Assembly: GCF_943734655.1 (NCBI RefSeq)
Contig: NC_071355.1
Location: forward strand, 206,266,939 to 206,330,938
Direction of reading: 5' to 3'
DNA from: Sabethes cyaneus
Lineage: Eukaryota > Arthropoda > Insecta > Diptera > Culicidae
DNA: 64,000 nt
The position numbers were made by a program, and so were the translations under genes. Below are positions 45,699-60,316 of this stretch, one piece after another. The notes under the pieces are model-generated. The model saw only the letters and a list, made by a program, of their open reading frames with translations. It was not told the DNA's origin and made no database searches. Numbering within the stretch: the stretch's first letter is position 1; the number at the start of each line of letters is the position of its first letter.

Positions 45699-46042
45699 TG
45701 TAGTATACATATTAAAAGACGTGCCCATTCCTTTAAACCGAATGCGGTGCCGTCGCTAGAATTATTATGCTAACGCGCGCAATGCATACTTTATGCTTAC
45801 GCGTCTTTTGCTACTTGGTTACTCCAGGAATCTTTCTAGTAATAAGTATAAATTGTATCAATGTATAGAGGTTCGATCGGGTATAAAACGGAACCCATTC
45901 GCACCGATAAGTCAGTCATGATCGAGTCCTAATCGAGTCATACCCAATCAATAAACCAACATAATAAGTCACCAATTCGTTTCGGCAGTCGTTCAATATC
46001 ACCATTCCAGTCTCAGTTTCGGTGCTCTACAGTAAACCACCA
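45699..46042 (+). repeat. 3' LTR
   Basis: 344 bp, the same length as the 5' LTR, with three substitutions noticed (near 45,725, 45,735 and 45,774). It is followed by GAGTTA, matching the 5' flank. AATAAA lies at 45,950-45,955. Confidence 0.9.
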
Positions 46043-46404
46043 GAGTTAAATTAATAACGTTGAGAGCAGCAACATGTAGTGCTACGGTCTATAATATCTG
46101 GTAAAAAACATAGGAATTAAAAGTCGACCAATAAGTTGAGTATATCTTTCGTTTTGTAAACTTATTCACGGTGTCTAATTCTGCGAACTTTCTTGCCCAT
46201 GTTCCTAATTCTGCACATGTTTGTTCCTAATTCTGCGCACCTAAAAAGTAACAATAAACACTCATACCATGTTGTTTATGTCTTTATACGCTGAAAGCAC
46301 ATCAAAAATCCGACATTAGCCATTACCATGATTAAATTCATGATCTGGCCTTCTTATGCTGTCCAGGTGGCACAGGAACATTATTATCTTTTTAATTGGC
46401 TTAT
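46043..46404. other. Flanking DNA, no gene recognised
   Basis: CCTAATTCTGCGCAC-like phrases recur three times at 46,175-46,240. Nothing coding is seen. Confidence 0.5.
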
Positions 46405-46425
46405 CTATACCTATAAAGAAAGATT

Positions 46426-48811
<2,386 letters not shown>

Positions 48812-48899
48812 CCATGTTCCTTATAGAATCGAAAACTACTGAACCAATCGGCGTGAAAATTTGCATGTAGAGGTTTTTGGGGCCAGGAAAGGTTTTAGT

Positions 48900-51370
48900 G
48901 ATGGTTAGAGACCCCTCCCCCCACTAAGAGGGGGGGCTCCCATACAAATGAAACACAAATTTCTGCAAAACTCGAGAACTAATCAAGCAAATAGAACCAA
49001 ATTTGGCATGTTGGTGTTTTCGGTAACAATAATTTATTCTAGGGTAATTTGAGACCCCTCTCCTCTTTATAAGGGGAATTATAACTCCTTTCCCCTTTAA
49101 GAGGGGGGGCTTCCATACAAATTTCCTCATAACTCGAGAACTAATGAAGCAAATGGAACCAAATTTGGCATGTGAAGGTTTTCGAGGGCAAGAAAATTTT
49201 CTATGTTGAATTAGGACCCCTCCTCACTTTAAGAGGGGGGGCTCCTGTACAAATGAAATACCAATTTCCTCATAACTCGAGAACTAATCAAGCAAATGGA
49301 ACTAAATTTGGCATGTGTGTGTTTTTGGAGACAAATTTTTTTTCTATGATGAATTGGGACCCCTCCCCACTTTAGGAGGGGGGGGGGGGCTCCTATACAA
49401 ACGAAATACAAATTTCATCATAACTCGAGAGCTAATCCAGCAAATGGAACCAAATTTGGCATGTAGGTGTTTTTGGAGGCAAGAATTTTTTCTATGATGA
49501 ATAAGAACCTCTCCCCACTTTGGGAGGGGGGGCTCCTATACAAATGAAATACAAATTTCCTCATAACTCGAGAACTAATCAAGCAAATAGAACCAAATTT
49601 GGCATGTGGGTGTTTTCGGTGACAAGAATTTATTCTATGGTAAATTGAGACCCCTTCCTCTTTATAAGGGGAATTATAACTTCTCTCCCCTTTAAGAGGG
49701 GGGGCTTCCATACAAATTACTTCATAACTCGAGAACTAATCAAGCAAATGGAACCAAATTTTGCATGTGAAGGTTTTCGAGGGCAAGAAAATTTTCTACG
49801 GTGAATTAGGACCCCTCTCCACTTTAAGAGGGGGGGCTGCTGTACAAATGAAATACAAATTTCCTCCTAACTCGAGAACTAATCAAGCAAATAGAACAAC
49901 ATTTGGCATGTGAGTGTTTTCGGTGACAAGAATTTATTCTATGGTGCACTGAGACCCCTCCCTCTTTATAAGGGGAATTATAACTCCTCTCCCCTTTAAG
50001 AGGGGGGGCTTCCATACATATTTCCTCATAACTCGAGAACTAATCAAGCGAATCGAACCAAATTTGGCATGTGTGTGTTTTTGGAGACAAATTTTTTTTT
50101 CCAATGATGAATTGGGACCCCTCCTCACTTTAGGAGGGGGGGTCCTATACAAACGAAATACAAATTTCCTCATAACTCGAGAACTAATCAAGCAAATGGA
50201 ACAAAATTTGGCACGTGGGTGTTTTTGGAGACAAAATTTTTTTCTATGATGAATTAAGACCCCTCCCCACTTTAGGAAGGGGGGCTCCTATACAAATGAA
50301 ATGCAAATTTCCTCATAACTCGAGAATTAATCAAGCAAATGGAACCAAATTTGGCATATGAAAGTTTTCTAGGGCATGGATATTTTCTATGGTGAATTAG
50401 AACCCCTCCCCACTTTAAGAGGGGGGCTCCTATACAAACGAAATACAAATTTCCTCGTAACTCGAGAACTAATCAAGCAAATGGAACCAAATTTGGCACG
50501 TGGGTGTTTTTGGAGACAAAAGTTTTTTCTATGATGAATTGGGACCCTACCCACTTTAGGAGGGGGGGCTCCTATACAAATGAAATTCAAATTTCCTCAT
50601 AACTCGAGAACTAATCAAGCAAATAGAACCAAATTTGGCATGTGGAGGTTTCTGGAGGCAAAAATATTTTCTTTGGTGAATTAGGACCCCTCCCAACTTT
50701 AAGAGGGGGTGCTTCTACACAAATGAAATACAAATTTCCTCATAATTCGAGAACTAATCAAGCAAATGGAACCATATTTGGCATGTGGGTGTTTTTGGAG
50801 GCAACCATTTTTTCTATGATGAATTGGGACCCCTTACCTTTTTAAGAGGGGGGGCTCTCATACAAACGAAATACAAATTTCCTCATAACTCTAGAACTAA
50901 TCAAGCAAATGGAACCAAATTTATCATGTGGGTGTTTTTGTAGTCAAGAATATTTTCTATGGTATATTTTCTATGGATTTCCCCACATTAAGAGGGGGGG
51001 GGGCTCCTATACAAATGAAAAACAAATTTCCTCATAACTCGAGAACTAATCAAGCAAATGGAACCAAATGTGACATGTAAGTGGTTTTGGACGCAAGATT
51101 TTTTTCTATGGTGAATTGAGACCCCTCTCTTCTTTAGAAAGCGAGTTATGGCCCATCTCCCCTTTAAGAGGGTGGGCTTCCATACAAATGAAATGCAAAT
51201 TTTCTCTTATCTCGAGAACTAATCAATCAAATGGAACCAAATTTGGCATGTGGGAGATTTTGGAGTCTTTAATTTATTTTACGATAATTAGAGACCTCTC
51301 ACCCCTGTGGTAGGGGGATATGGACTCTCATACAAATAAAACAGAAATTTTTGCGAAACTCAAAAACTAA
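48900..51370 (-). repeat. Tandem array of about 145-bp units
   Basis: Reverse complement of the units at 22.8-25.8 kb (CTCATAACTCGAGAACTAAT, AAGCAAATGGAACCAAATTT, CTTTAAGAGGGGGGGCTCC). Some units carry an extra AAGGGGAATTATAACTCC insert, and these alternate semi-regularly, suggesting a higher-order repeat. Confidence 0.9.
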
Positions 51371-51617
51371 TCGAACTCGAGAAATTCGAGACTCTTCCAT
51401 AAAACATTAGTCAATACAAGACCACAAAAACTATCTTTAGTAACACTAGATCATTCAGGACGAGACGGTCGCGAGTGTTGCCGGTGACCCGCCGTCGGAA
51501 GCGCCGCCCACTGGGGGGCTTGCAAAACTCGAGATTGTGACAAAGATCATCCGAGATTCATGATTTATGTACAACACAGGTTAATTTGTGGCAATACGAA
51601 GTTTGTCGGGTCAGCTA

Positions 51618-52379
<762 letters not shown>

Positions 52380-52417
52380 CTCCCCTCCGGTATGCTGACC
52401 ACGCCCTTGGTCCCAGC

Positions 52418-53992
52418 TTACTCGCGCCGAACGTCCAATACCGCCAGCTTGACACTGGGCCGCTCGTAAACGCCGTTGGCTGTTTGCACGGTCACTCTAC
52501 GCGTCTGACCTCCATGGTTTACTACTCCAATAACCTTTCCCTTTGGCCAGCAATTTCTAGGGTGGTCAGGGTCTGCGATGACAACTATATCCCCTTCCTG
52601 TAGAGGTCAATGGCCAAACTTCTCGTACCACTTGGTGCGCCGAGTTATTTCGGGTAAATAGTTCTTGACCCAGCGTTTCCAGAAGAGATTGGCTAACCAC
52701 TGAGAAGTTGGCCAACCACGTCGCAATGCTGCAGTATCCCCTTCGATCGTCGTCAACGGTTTGGATCCGTCTGATGAACCCAAGAGAAAATGGTTGGGTG
52801 TGAGAGCGGGAGCCGCCTCATCCTCAATCGGCACATGAGTAAGAGGCCGCGCGTTCAGAACACCTTCTATCGCCGTTAGCGCGTTTCTCAGCTCTTCATC
52901 CGTGGGACGCCGCAGGTGTAGCACTTCGGTCAGATTACGTTTAACGGATCCGACAAGGCGCTCCCAACTACCGCCCATGTGGGGCGAAACCGGCGGATTG
53001 AAGCGCCAAGCGGTAGTGGGAGTAATGAATTCACGCATCAGCTGCTGTCCATCGAGAGTTTGCTGTATCTGATCTAACATCCGGCTGGCACCAACAAAAT
53101 TGGTTCCCCGGTCGCTATAGAAGCTTACTGGAGTTCCTCTTCTAGTTATGAAATTTTGCAGTGCCATTATGCAGGAGTTTGTTGTTAGAGTGTTAGCTAC
53201 CTCAATATGTACGGCTCTCGTCGTCAAACAGGTTAGAAGTACCCCCCATCTCTTTTCAACTCTTCGACCCACTAGTACCTCAATTGGACCGAAGTAGTCC
53301 ACCCCTACATGAGCAAATGGTCTTGTATAGGCAGATAGCCGCGCTGCAGGCAGATCAGCCATTTCCGGTGTGATGGGTACAGCATCTCTGTTTTTACGCC
53401 ACTGGCAGTTTCGACGAACTCTTGAAGGCGACTGTCTCAAGCGAAATATACTGCACTTTTGACGTACTTCATTGACGGCAATTTCATAGTTACGATGCAT
53501 ATATTTCTCGTGGTAGTATATCAGCAACAGCTCTGTAACTCGATGGCTTGATGGTAAAATTACAGGATTCTTCGCATCGCTATGGAGATAAGCACATACA
53601 CCTGTTCTACCTCTCATCCTCAAAACACCTACGTCATCTACAAATGGGCTCAGCTTGTAGATACTACTCGTTTTCGGAACTATGCCGGTCTTCTTCAACG
53701 TTATAACTTCGTCCTGGTACACGTCTCGTTGCGCTTCGCGGTAATGATGGCCTTCCGCTTTTCTCAACTCTTCGCATGACAAGGGGCCAGCGGCGGGTGA
53801 ATTTCTTCCGACGCGTCGTCTAAGGTTAGAACAAAATCGCAAGACATACCCAGTTACTGCAAACAGGCGTCGCCAACTTGAAAACCTACTAGTGTCGATC
53901 ACCGTTTCGACAGCTTGACAAAGGAATAACACGTTGGATCTCATCTCTTTTTCCGTAGAAATTGATTTCACTGGTAAATAGGGCCACGTTTT
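52418..53992 (-). pseudogene. pol: Bel/Pao integrase and C-terminal domain
   Basis: Integrase core: catalytic D in HVGVDYFGPIEV, D in SDRGTNFVGA, E in GSWERLVGSVKRNL. The upstream zinc-binding region keeps H and H (YYHEKYMHRNYE) and C (RQKC), but the last CxxC reads CQWR, so one zinc ligand is lost (family knowledge: CxxC expected). WYEKFGH is followed by a TGA (52,607), after which the same frame continues PLQEGDIVVIADPDHPRNCW to VLDVRRE and TAA at 52,418-52,420, the typical Pao C-terminal domain. The N-terminal side is cut at 53,992 by the TG-repeat element. Confidence 0.85.
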
Positions 53993-54110
53993 TACCTTTG
54001 TTATACTATATAACAAAGGTTTAGAAATTGGTCGAAAAACACGAAATTGATCCGAGGCCCGGAGGGCCGAATCACATATACCAATCGATAGAGCTCGACG
54101 AACTGAGCAA

Positions 54111-54173
<63 letters not shown>

Positions 54174-56102
54174 TTGTATGTGTGTATGTGTGTATGTGTG
54201 TATGTGTGTATGTGTGTATGTGTGTATGTGTGTATGTGTGTATGTGTGTATGTGTGTATGTGTGTGTGCAGCTCATTTTCTATCGCCTATTTCTCGAAGG
54301 TGGCTGAACCGATTTGACCGCTTTTACTTTTGTTTGAAAGGTATTATTGCCTAGTATATCACTATTGAATTGCATTGCTGTCCGACGTTTCGTTTAAAAC
54401 TTATAAGCAAAAATATGAAAACTACGTGACACGCGTTTCTCCGGAACTACGCAACCAATTTGAACGATCTTAGTACCAAACGAAAGCTCTTGCTATTACT
54501 AAACTTTTTACCAAGTTTTATTGAAAACGGACAAGCAGTTTAAAAGTTAGCCTTAAAAAACCTGTTTTGACTAGGTACAAATGATCGCCTGTTTCTCAGA
54601 GTTGGCTGAACCGATTTATGCGCTATTATTCTCATTTGAAAGGTAATATAGCCTAATAGATCACTATTGATTTGTTTTTTGATTGGACGTTTAATTCAAA
54701 AGTTATGAGCAATCGTATACAACACATTAAAATTTACAATTATTTTCGACTATTTCATCTTAGATAATTTATCTAGTTTAAATTTTTTTGGCATCAAATT
54801 AGAGGTTTTATTACTGCAAATATATCTGCAAAATTTCAGAAGAATTGGTTTTGCCAGTCAAAAGATATTAACCCTTGAACACTCGCGCCAACTTTTGTAA
54901 CACGGTTGCTCGCGGGAGACAATAGCCCAAAACCAAAAAAATGTGCGCATTAGAGTTTTGACTAGGAAAACCTGGTTTTAGGTTTATCGCACCTTTGGAA
55001 GAGTTTCTTGAAATTGCAAGCTCTATCGTCTGGTAGAATTTAAATTTTGATTAATCCCCCTAAAAGTGAAATAAAAAAAATATTTTTCTTCAGTTTCAAT
55101 ATAACACATTGATGTGTTCTGTAAAATTTAAGAGCATATTATTACAAAAAACCTTGCTGAAGACAGTATCCTTCTATCTCTTCAGCGAAGAGAGAAAAAT
55201 CTTATTTATTTTGTATGAATTTGTAAAATCAGTTTTTCCATTTTAGCTCGTTTTGTAATTGTTGTATGACTTTTTCATGTTATACAAATAGTAAAAATAT
55301 ACACCTTTGCTGAATATAGTATACCTCTATGACTGCTTGTTTAGGAACTGTAGAACTTTGATTATAAAAATATCCTAATTTTGACCCCGAATTACTCGAC
55401 TATCGACAGACGGATACATTTAAAACATTTTACTTTTGCTGATAGTTTTGTTGCATACAGACACCATTTTTCCATATGGAGAAACGAGAGAAAGTTCCCG
55501 CTGGGGCCTATTGCGGTACACCTCACATACTGATTGCTTCGTTTCTGTGATGTCAGTTTTTGCTGATCTATTTTGCCAACAGTTTAAAGTATTAATGCAT
55601 CGAATAATTATGGTATTTTGCTCATAACAAGTTTATTGAAAAATATACGTTAGTTAAACATCAATTTGTAACTTTATAACAATATGGCATTCTAAAACCT
55701 ACACGTGTTGTACAAAATACAACAGCGTGAGTAACCGAAGGTTAATAAAAATTGATGAAAACTTTATTGAATCAAATAGAATGGCATTACAGTAAATTAT
55801 GCATAGTTCAAAACCTTTAAACTAGACCTTTACCATGCAATGTATATGTTAAATAATAATATTTCCTCTTACAACTTACTTTTACTTGCACTTACTCAAA
55901 TTAGTAACAACTTACTTATACTTTCTCAGCAATTTCATGAAAAAAGGATCTATCAAAATTTATAAGTGCTCCTATTTTTTTCAAATTTTGTAAACTTTTT
56001 CATTTTTCAAAAAAATTATGTAAACAAACGCACTACGCAACGTTAACGTAGATGAAGACCGTATAACAAAGGTTCTTTCACCACTAGGTGGATTAAATCG
56101 GG
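53993..56102 (+). mobile_element. Full-length TG-repeat family element
   Basis: Uninterrupted family member inserted between the RNase H and integrase parts of Bel/Pao pol. The left terminal palindrome is ACCTTTGTTATA-CTA-TATAACAAAGGT. Then follow GATCCGAGGCCCGGAGGGCC, a TG/TGTATG tract (54,114-54,270), two CGCC(T)GTTTCTC..GAACCGATT units, the body, and the right end CACTAGGTGGATTAAATCGG. Flanks share GTTTT/TTTT, a possible short duplication. There is no coding capacity. Because Bel codons on both sides are contiguous in logic (..EFLMQDE | KTWPYLPV..), the insertion boundaries are good to a few bases. Confidence 0.75.
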
Positions 56103-56899
56103 TTTTCATCCTGCATCAAGAATTCAGGACCTCTGAACCATCTGCTTGTAGATGATAAGTCAGGTTGATTTTGCCACCTTGTCCCATCGTCGGCCACGTG
56201 AAGTTTGGTAGGCACCCAGCTCCATTCCTGCAGATCGGTCGAATCCAACAGTTCGCTTACTCGCGCTCCAACGAAAGCGCTTTATCGCTTATGATCCGAC
56301 TTCAGCCAACACAAAACATTCCGAGAGTCGGTCCAGAACGTACGCTTCGTACGTACCTTCAGAGTAAGGCTTTGCAAAACAGTGTTAACCAACCTAACTC
56401 CATAAATTGCTGCTTCAAGCTCTAAACGTGGGATGGATGTGTATCTAAGCGGCGCAACTCGAGTCTTGGCTGCCACCAATGAATAGTCCACGTTCTTTCC
56501 TATTACAAAGCGCAGAAACACAACCGCAGTCATAGCATTCTCGCTGGCATCCATAAATGCATGCAGACTAACGCTGCCAGGTTTGGTCAACGCCAGTATT
56601 TGCTGATATCGTCTAGGAATACGCAGCTGTTCCAACTCAGGGAGTAACCGTAGCCAACTTTGCCATCTCTCGAATAAGTTCTCGGGAATACATTCGTTCC
56701 ACTGTACACCAGCGCGCCACTCATCTTGCAGAAGAATTTTAAGCAGGATCAGGAAATGGTCTATGAGGCCAAGCGGGTCGTAGATGGTCATCAATGTTCG
56801 TAGGATCTCCCGTTTTGTTGGATAAAGGCTTCCATCAAGTAAAGAAGGATCGAATCTTGTCCAGCTTATTTTGTACTTAAAAACGTCGTCTCCCACCAC
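56103..56899 (-). pseudogene. pol: Bel/Pao RNase H region
   Basis: YDPLGLIDHFLILLKILLQD and LHAFMDASENAMTAVVFLR (catalytic D in FMDAS) are typical of the Pao RT-RNase H link, followed by RLELEAAIYGVRL and FWTDSRNVLCWL. A TAA after SDHKR (56,282-56,284) interrupts the frame, which continues AFVGARVSELLDSTDLQEW and VPTKLHVADDGTRW to the insertion. The upstream join to RT near 56,880 needs a frame change. Confidence 0.85.
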
Positions 56900-58263
56900 A
56901 TTCCTAGGATTTTCTGACTCGCCAGTTCTGCCGTGAACTTCAAGTCTTTCTCTGATGACATCCTTTCATCCACTTTCGATAGCACTAACGGAGAGTTGGA
57001 AACCCAATTACGGATTTCAAATTCGCCCTGCTCATGCACAAACCGCACTGCTTCCGCAAGCTCGACTGCTTTCTCTTCCGTCTCTACACTTATAACCATG
57101 TCGTCCACGTAATGACCTTTCTTGATGAAAGTCACCACCTCTGGGTACGTTTCTGCAAATCTATCAGCATTCCTGTTCTTAACATACTGCGCTGTAGCCG
57201 GAGAACAGCTCGCCGCGAAAGTCATAACTTCCATGACGTAAGTATCCGGTTCGACCTGTTCGACATGATCGCGCCACAAGAAACGCTGGCAGTGTTGATC
57301 CGCGGGAATAATTCTCACCTGATGAAACATCTCGCGGATGTCGGCGCACACATCAACGTGATGTTCCCGAAACTGAATCAGGATGCCCACCAAGGAAGCC
57401 AGTTGATCTGGTCCGGTAACGAGAACTGAGTTTAAAGATGTCCCATATGCTTCAGCCGCTGCGTCCCAGACGATTCTCACCATTCCAGGTTTGTTCACGT
57501 TGTACACCGTAAAAATAGGCAAGTACCAAATGCGATCGTATTTTGCGGAAAGCTCCTCTTGAGACAATTTACGGATATAATGCTTGGACCTATACTCCGC
57601 CATCTTCTCTCTCATTATCTTTGCCAATTCTGTGTCCTTCTTCATGCGCTTTTCAAGACATCTCAAACGACGAACTGCAACAGCTTTATTGTCAGGAAGC
57701 CGAACTTTATCAGAACGCCATAACAATCCTGTTTCGTAACGTTGACCAATAAAATGGGTACGGGTTTCGAGCAGGAACATTGCGCGTTCATCGTCTTTGG
57801 ACAGTTGGATACAAATCTGTTTAATTACCAAACTATCTAAAGAAAAATAGTCCTTGACCGTTTGGTTAAGCTCTCCCACGCTTTGCGCATTGCAGGTACA
57901 AATATGATAGGTATGACTAATAACATCTAAGAAATTATCCGCAGTCCATCCGCCATACATCGCCCAACCAAGATTCGTTTTAACCGCAATCGGGTCACCG
58001 ATTTGGCCCTCACGACTCTTGCGCACTAGCATTAGATTCGCATGACGTAGGCCAATCAATAGTCGCGGCCGAACGTTCGAATAAGATTCCACAGGAATTC
58101 CTTGTAAGTAACCGTAGTTCGTGGTTGGTAAGGTAACTGTAGTTCTGCCATCGTTCTTACGTCCTGAAGAAGTGACCGCTGTCCTCCACGTCCACGCAGC
58201 TCCACGTTTACACTTTGAGAGTCTGATTCGTAACGGTGAGTGCCTCCCGTCCACTTGAGACAT
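56866..58263 (-). pseudogene. pol: Bel/Pao reverse transcriptase
   Basis: After RPRLLIGLRHANLMLVRKS and TNLGWAMYGG (the protease-RT link), RT motifs follow: GMVRIVWDAAAEAYGTSLNS, LLVGILIQFREH-like text, VCADIREMFHQVRI (first catalytic D) and HYVDDMVISVET with the YVDD box. The usable reading begins only around 58,120, where the protease frame ends, so a one-base shift lies there. A second shift near 56,880 breaks it from RNase H. Confidence 0.9.
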
Positions 58264-58421
58264 AGTGGGCGAACATTTCCGTGTAACATTAGTTCATCGG
58301 CTAGCTCCTGATCTATCAGTGTCAACTCCGAACCATCATCCAAGAAAGCAAAACACTGCACTTGCTTGCCATTACTATATATAGTTTCCTTGTGTCTGAC
58401 TGTAACGCTAGATCCAAGCAA
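58056..58421 (-). pseudogene. pol: Bel/Pao aspartic protease
   Basis: KQVQCFAFLDDGSELTLID is the Pao-type aspartic protease signature (DDGS in place of DTG), followed by ADELMLHGNVRPLCLKWTGG. The true frame shifts near 58,125. Upstream, the sequence leaves Bel/Pao at about 58,390, where the large insertion starts. Confidence 0.85.
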
Positions 58422-59013
58422 CCTGTTGAATAAAAAATTTTCTAGACTCCACCATGCGTCGTGAAGGTAACAATGATTTCAGTCAGTGGGTGGGTGGGTG
58501 AAATAGGCAATTTGATAAGCTGCCACATAATACGATACTGATTTTAACAAGTCCTACGCTTGAATAAAAACATTTGATTTTAAAACAAATTTTTGAAGCA
58601 AACGTCAACCGTTTGAGATTCATGGAGCAATCTAAACAATGGATTTGGCACGTGGTAATAAGGATAGCCAACGATTTAATCAAGCTGCCAAGGTAGCGCA
58701 TAATCAACATAAAGCGCGAAAGCGCATATCCCGTTGAGTATTTTGACGTAGGACTACGTCTTACGGCAAGTTTTGAGATAGGGTGTCATTCCAAAAAATC
58801 GAAAAATGCGAGCGTCACGAAAAATGAAAGGTTTTGAGCGCTAATAGCTCAGCGGTTTTCCGATCGACTTTCAATATTCTTACATCAATCGAGCGGAAAA
58901 TCTTCTAAGAATTGACCCAAATAAAGAAAAGTATGGATTCTTGATGTTGAACTATTGAAAAATTGAAAATAATGAACCTATGTTTTAATAGAATTCTCGC
59001 TTCGTGATTGGTT

Positions 59014-59375
59014 GGAAGATTCTTTACGATGATCTAAACCTATACCAATTTGATATCTGTGCTTGGGAAGTAAGCTAAAACAAGTGACAAAGTTTCCTCA
59101 TTTCAACAAGATTTCTTAAAACCGCGGTTCAACCTAGACCATTTTGATGTCCTTGCTTGGAAAGTACGCCAGAGAGAGTAACAAAGCCCCCTCGTGGTAA
59201 CAGATTTCTTACGAACGCGATTAAACCTAGTCCAATTTGATGTCTGTGTTAGGGAAGTGTGCCAGGAAAAATGGCACAAGTTCGTTGTCGCAACAGATCG
59301 CAAATTCCTTACTGCGAGTCGATTAAACCTTGGCGAACTTGATATCTGTGTTGGAAAAATATGCTACAGCTATAG
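59014..59375 (+). repeat. Minisatellite, four units of about 95 bp
   Basis: Each unit has ..AAACCTAGTCCAATTTGATG then TCTGTGTTGGGAAGT and ..GCCA.., with units near 59,014, 59,105, 59,203 and 59,303. Divergence between units is considerable. Confidence 0.65.
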
Positions 59376-60116
59376 TGTTCGGTTATAATACGACTCTGTA
59401 TGAATACGCATGCTTGCCGTTTCATTAGAAGTGCTGTTGATAAAATAGGATGGAATTGGTAAAATCCCTTCAACGTGGGAAACCATAAAAACAATCTTTA
59501 ATTTCAGTAAGGTAGCAGGAAAGCAAAAGTTTGTGTTCTTGATTTTGTTAAATTGTTTTCGAATGCACAATCTTTTGAGAATGGAACGTATGCAATGTTA
59601 CTACTTTGATAAATGTTACATACAACGAATGTAGCATGTATATATGTTGCAAATAGCATGTACAGTGGACCTCCGTTCGCTTGAACGATTCCTCATGCAA
59701 ACTAACGGGGTTACTTTTTAATTTGAACAACTGGTAACCCGAAATATGCTGAAACCTGTGTGAACTGGCCGCCCTGCTCTTTGTTATTGTTTTGGTGGTT
59801 TGTTTTAGTTGGCAGTTGCAAGTGCGAATATTGCATTTTCCAATCGGATTTCTCTCTTAATCGTTAGGAAAACGAAATGTGAAACCGATGAAACACGCTA
59901 GGTCAGTACCATCGAATCGTGTTTATGTGCATTGTCTGCATAAACAAATGATGTCATGTTGAGAATGACATTTGAACCATTTTTAATTTGCACGTCGTGC
60001 AAACCAACGGGGTTCAAATTAAAAAGTGTTCAGATTAAAAATGGTCAAACGAACGGGGGTCCACGGTATACATGAAGAATTGAATGATTACAAGCATGAA
60101 TACATGCTATTGCTGA

Positions 60117-60316
60117 TTGCAAGGAAAATTGTACCATCCAAAGTGCGATATCGCTCATAAAAGTGCTATTTTGCATTAAATCGTTTCGGTATCTTCGGCG
60201 CACTTTTTCGTTATATTCCAAGCAATAAGTGCGCCGAAGAGACCGAAACGATTTAATGCAAAATAGCACTTTTATGAGCGATATCGCACTTTGGATGGTA
60301 CAATTTTCCTTGCAAT
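60117..60316. repeat. Near-perfect 90-bp inverted repeat (hairpin)
   Basis: Arms 60,117-60,205 and 60,227-60,316 pair over about 90 bp with one mismatch seen, around a loop of about 21 nt (TTTCGTTATATTCCAAGCAA). The outer stem is ATTGCAAGGAAAATTGTACC and its complement; the inner end is TCTTCGGCGCACTT. A transcript would fold into a long dsRNA-like hairpin. Confidence 0.9.

Larger units (their letters stand above)
37346..46042 (+). mobile_element. Ty3/gypsy LTR retrotransposon, mdg1/412-like
   Basis: Two 344-bp LTRs with three substitutions between them flank, in order: a primer-binding site, two small ORFs, gag, pol (protease, RT, RNase H, integrase) and a polypurine tract; there is no env. 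GAGTTA stands on both outer sides, so the target duplication is 4-6 bp depending on the exact LTR end. The start TGTAGTAT and primer site TGGCGACGTGTGACGAAG resemble, as I remember them, the mdg1/412 lineage. A 2,085-bp LINE-like insertion inflates the element; without it about 6.6 kb. Pol is open but gag is broken, so this copy would need helper Gag. Confidence 0.85.

Noticed and set aside
37346..46042. An endogenous retrovirus with env
   Set aside because: Pol ends 54 nt before the 3' LTR and no envelope-like frame with signal peptide and membrane anchor exists there; the small membrane ORF before gag is not Env-like in size.
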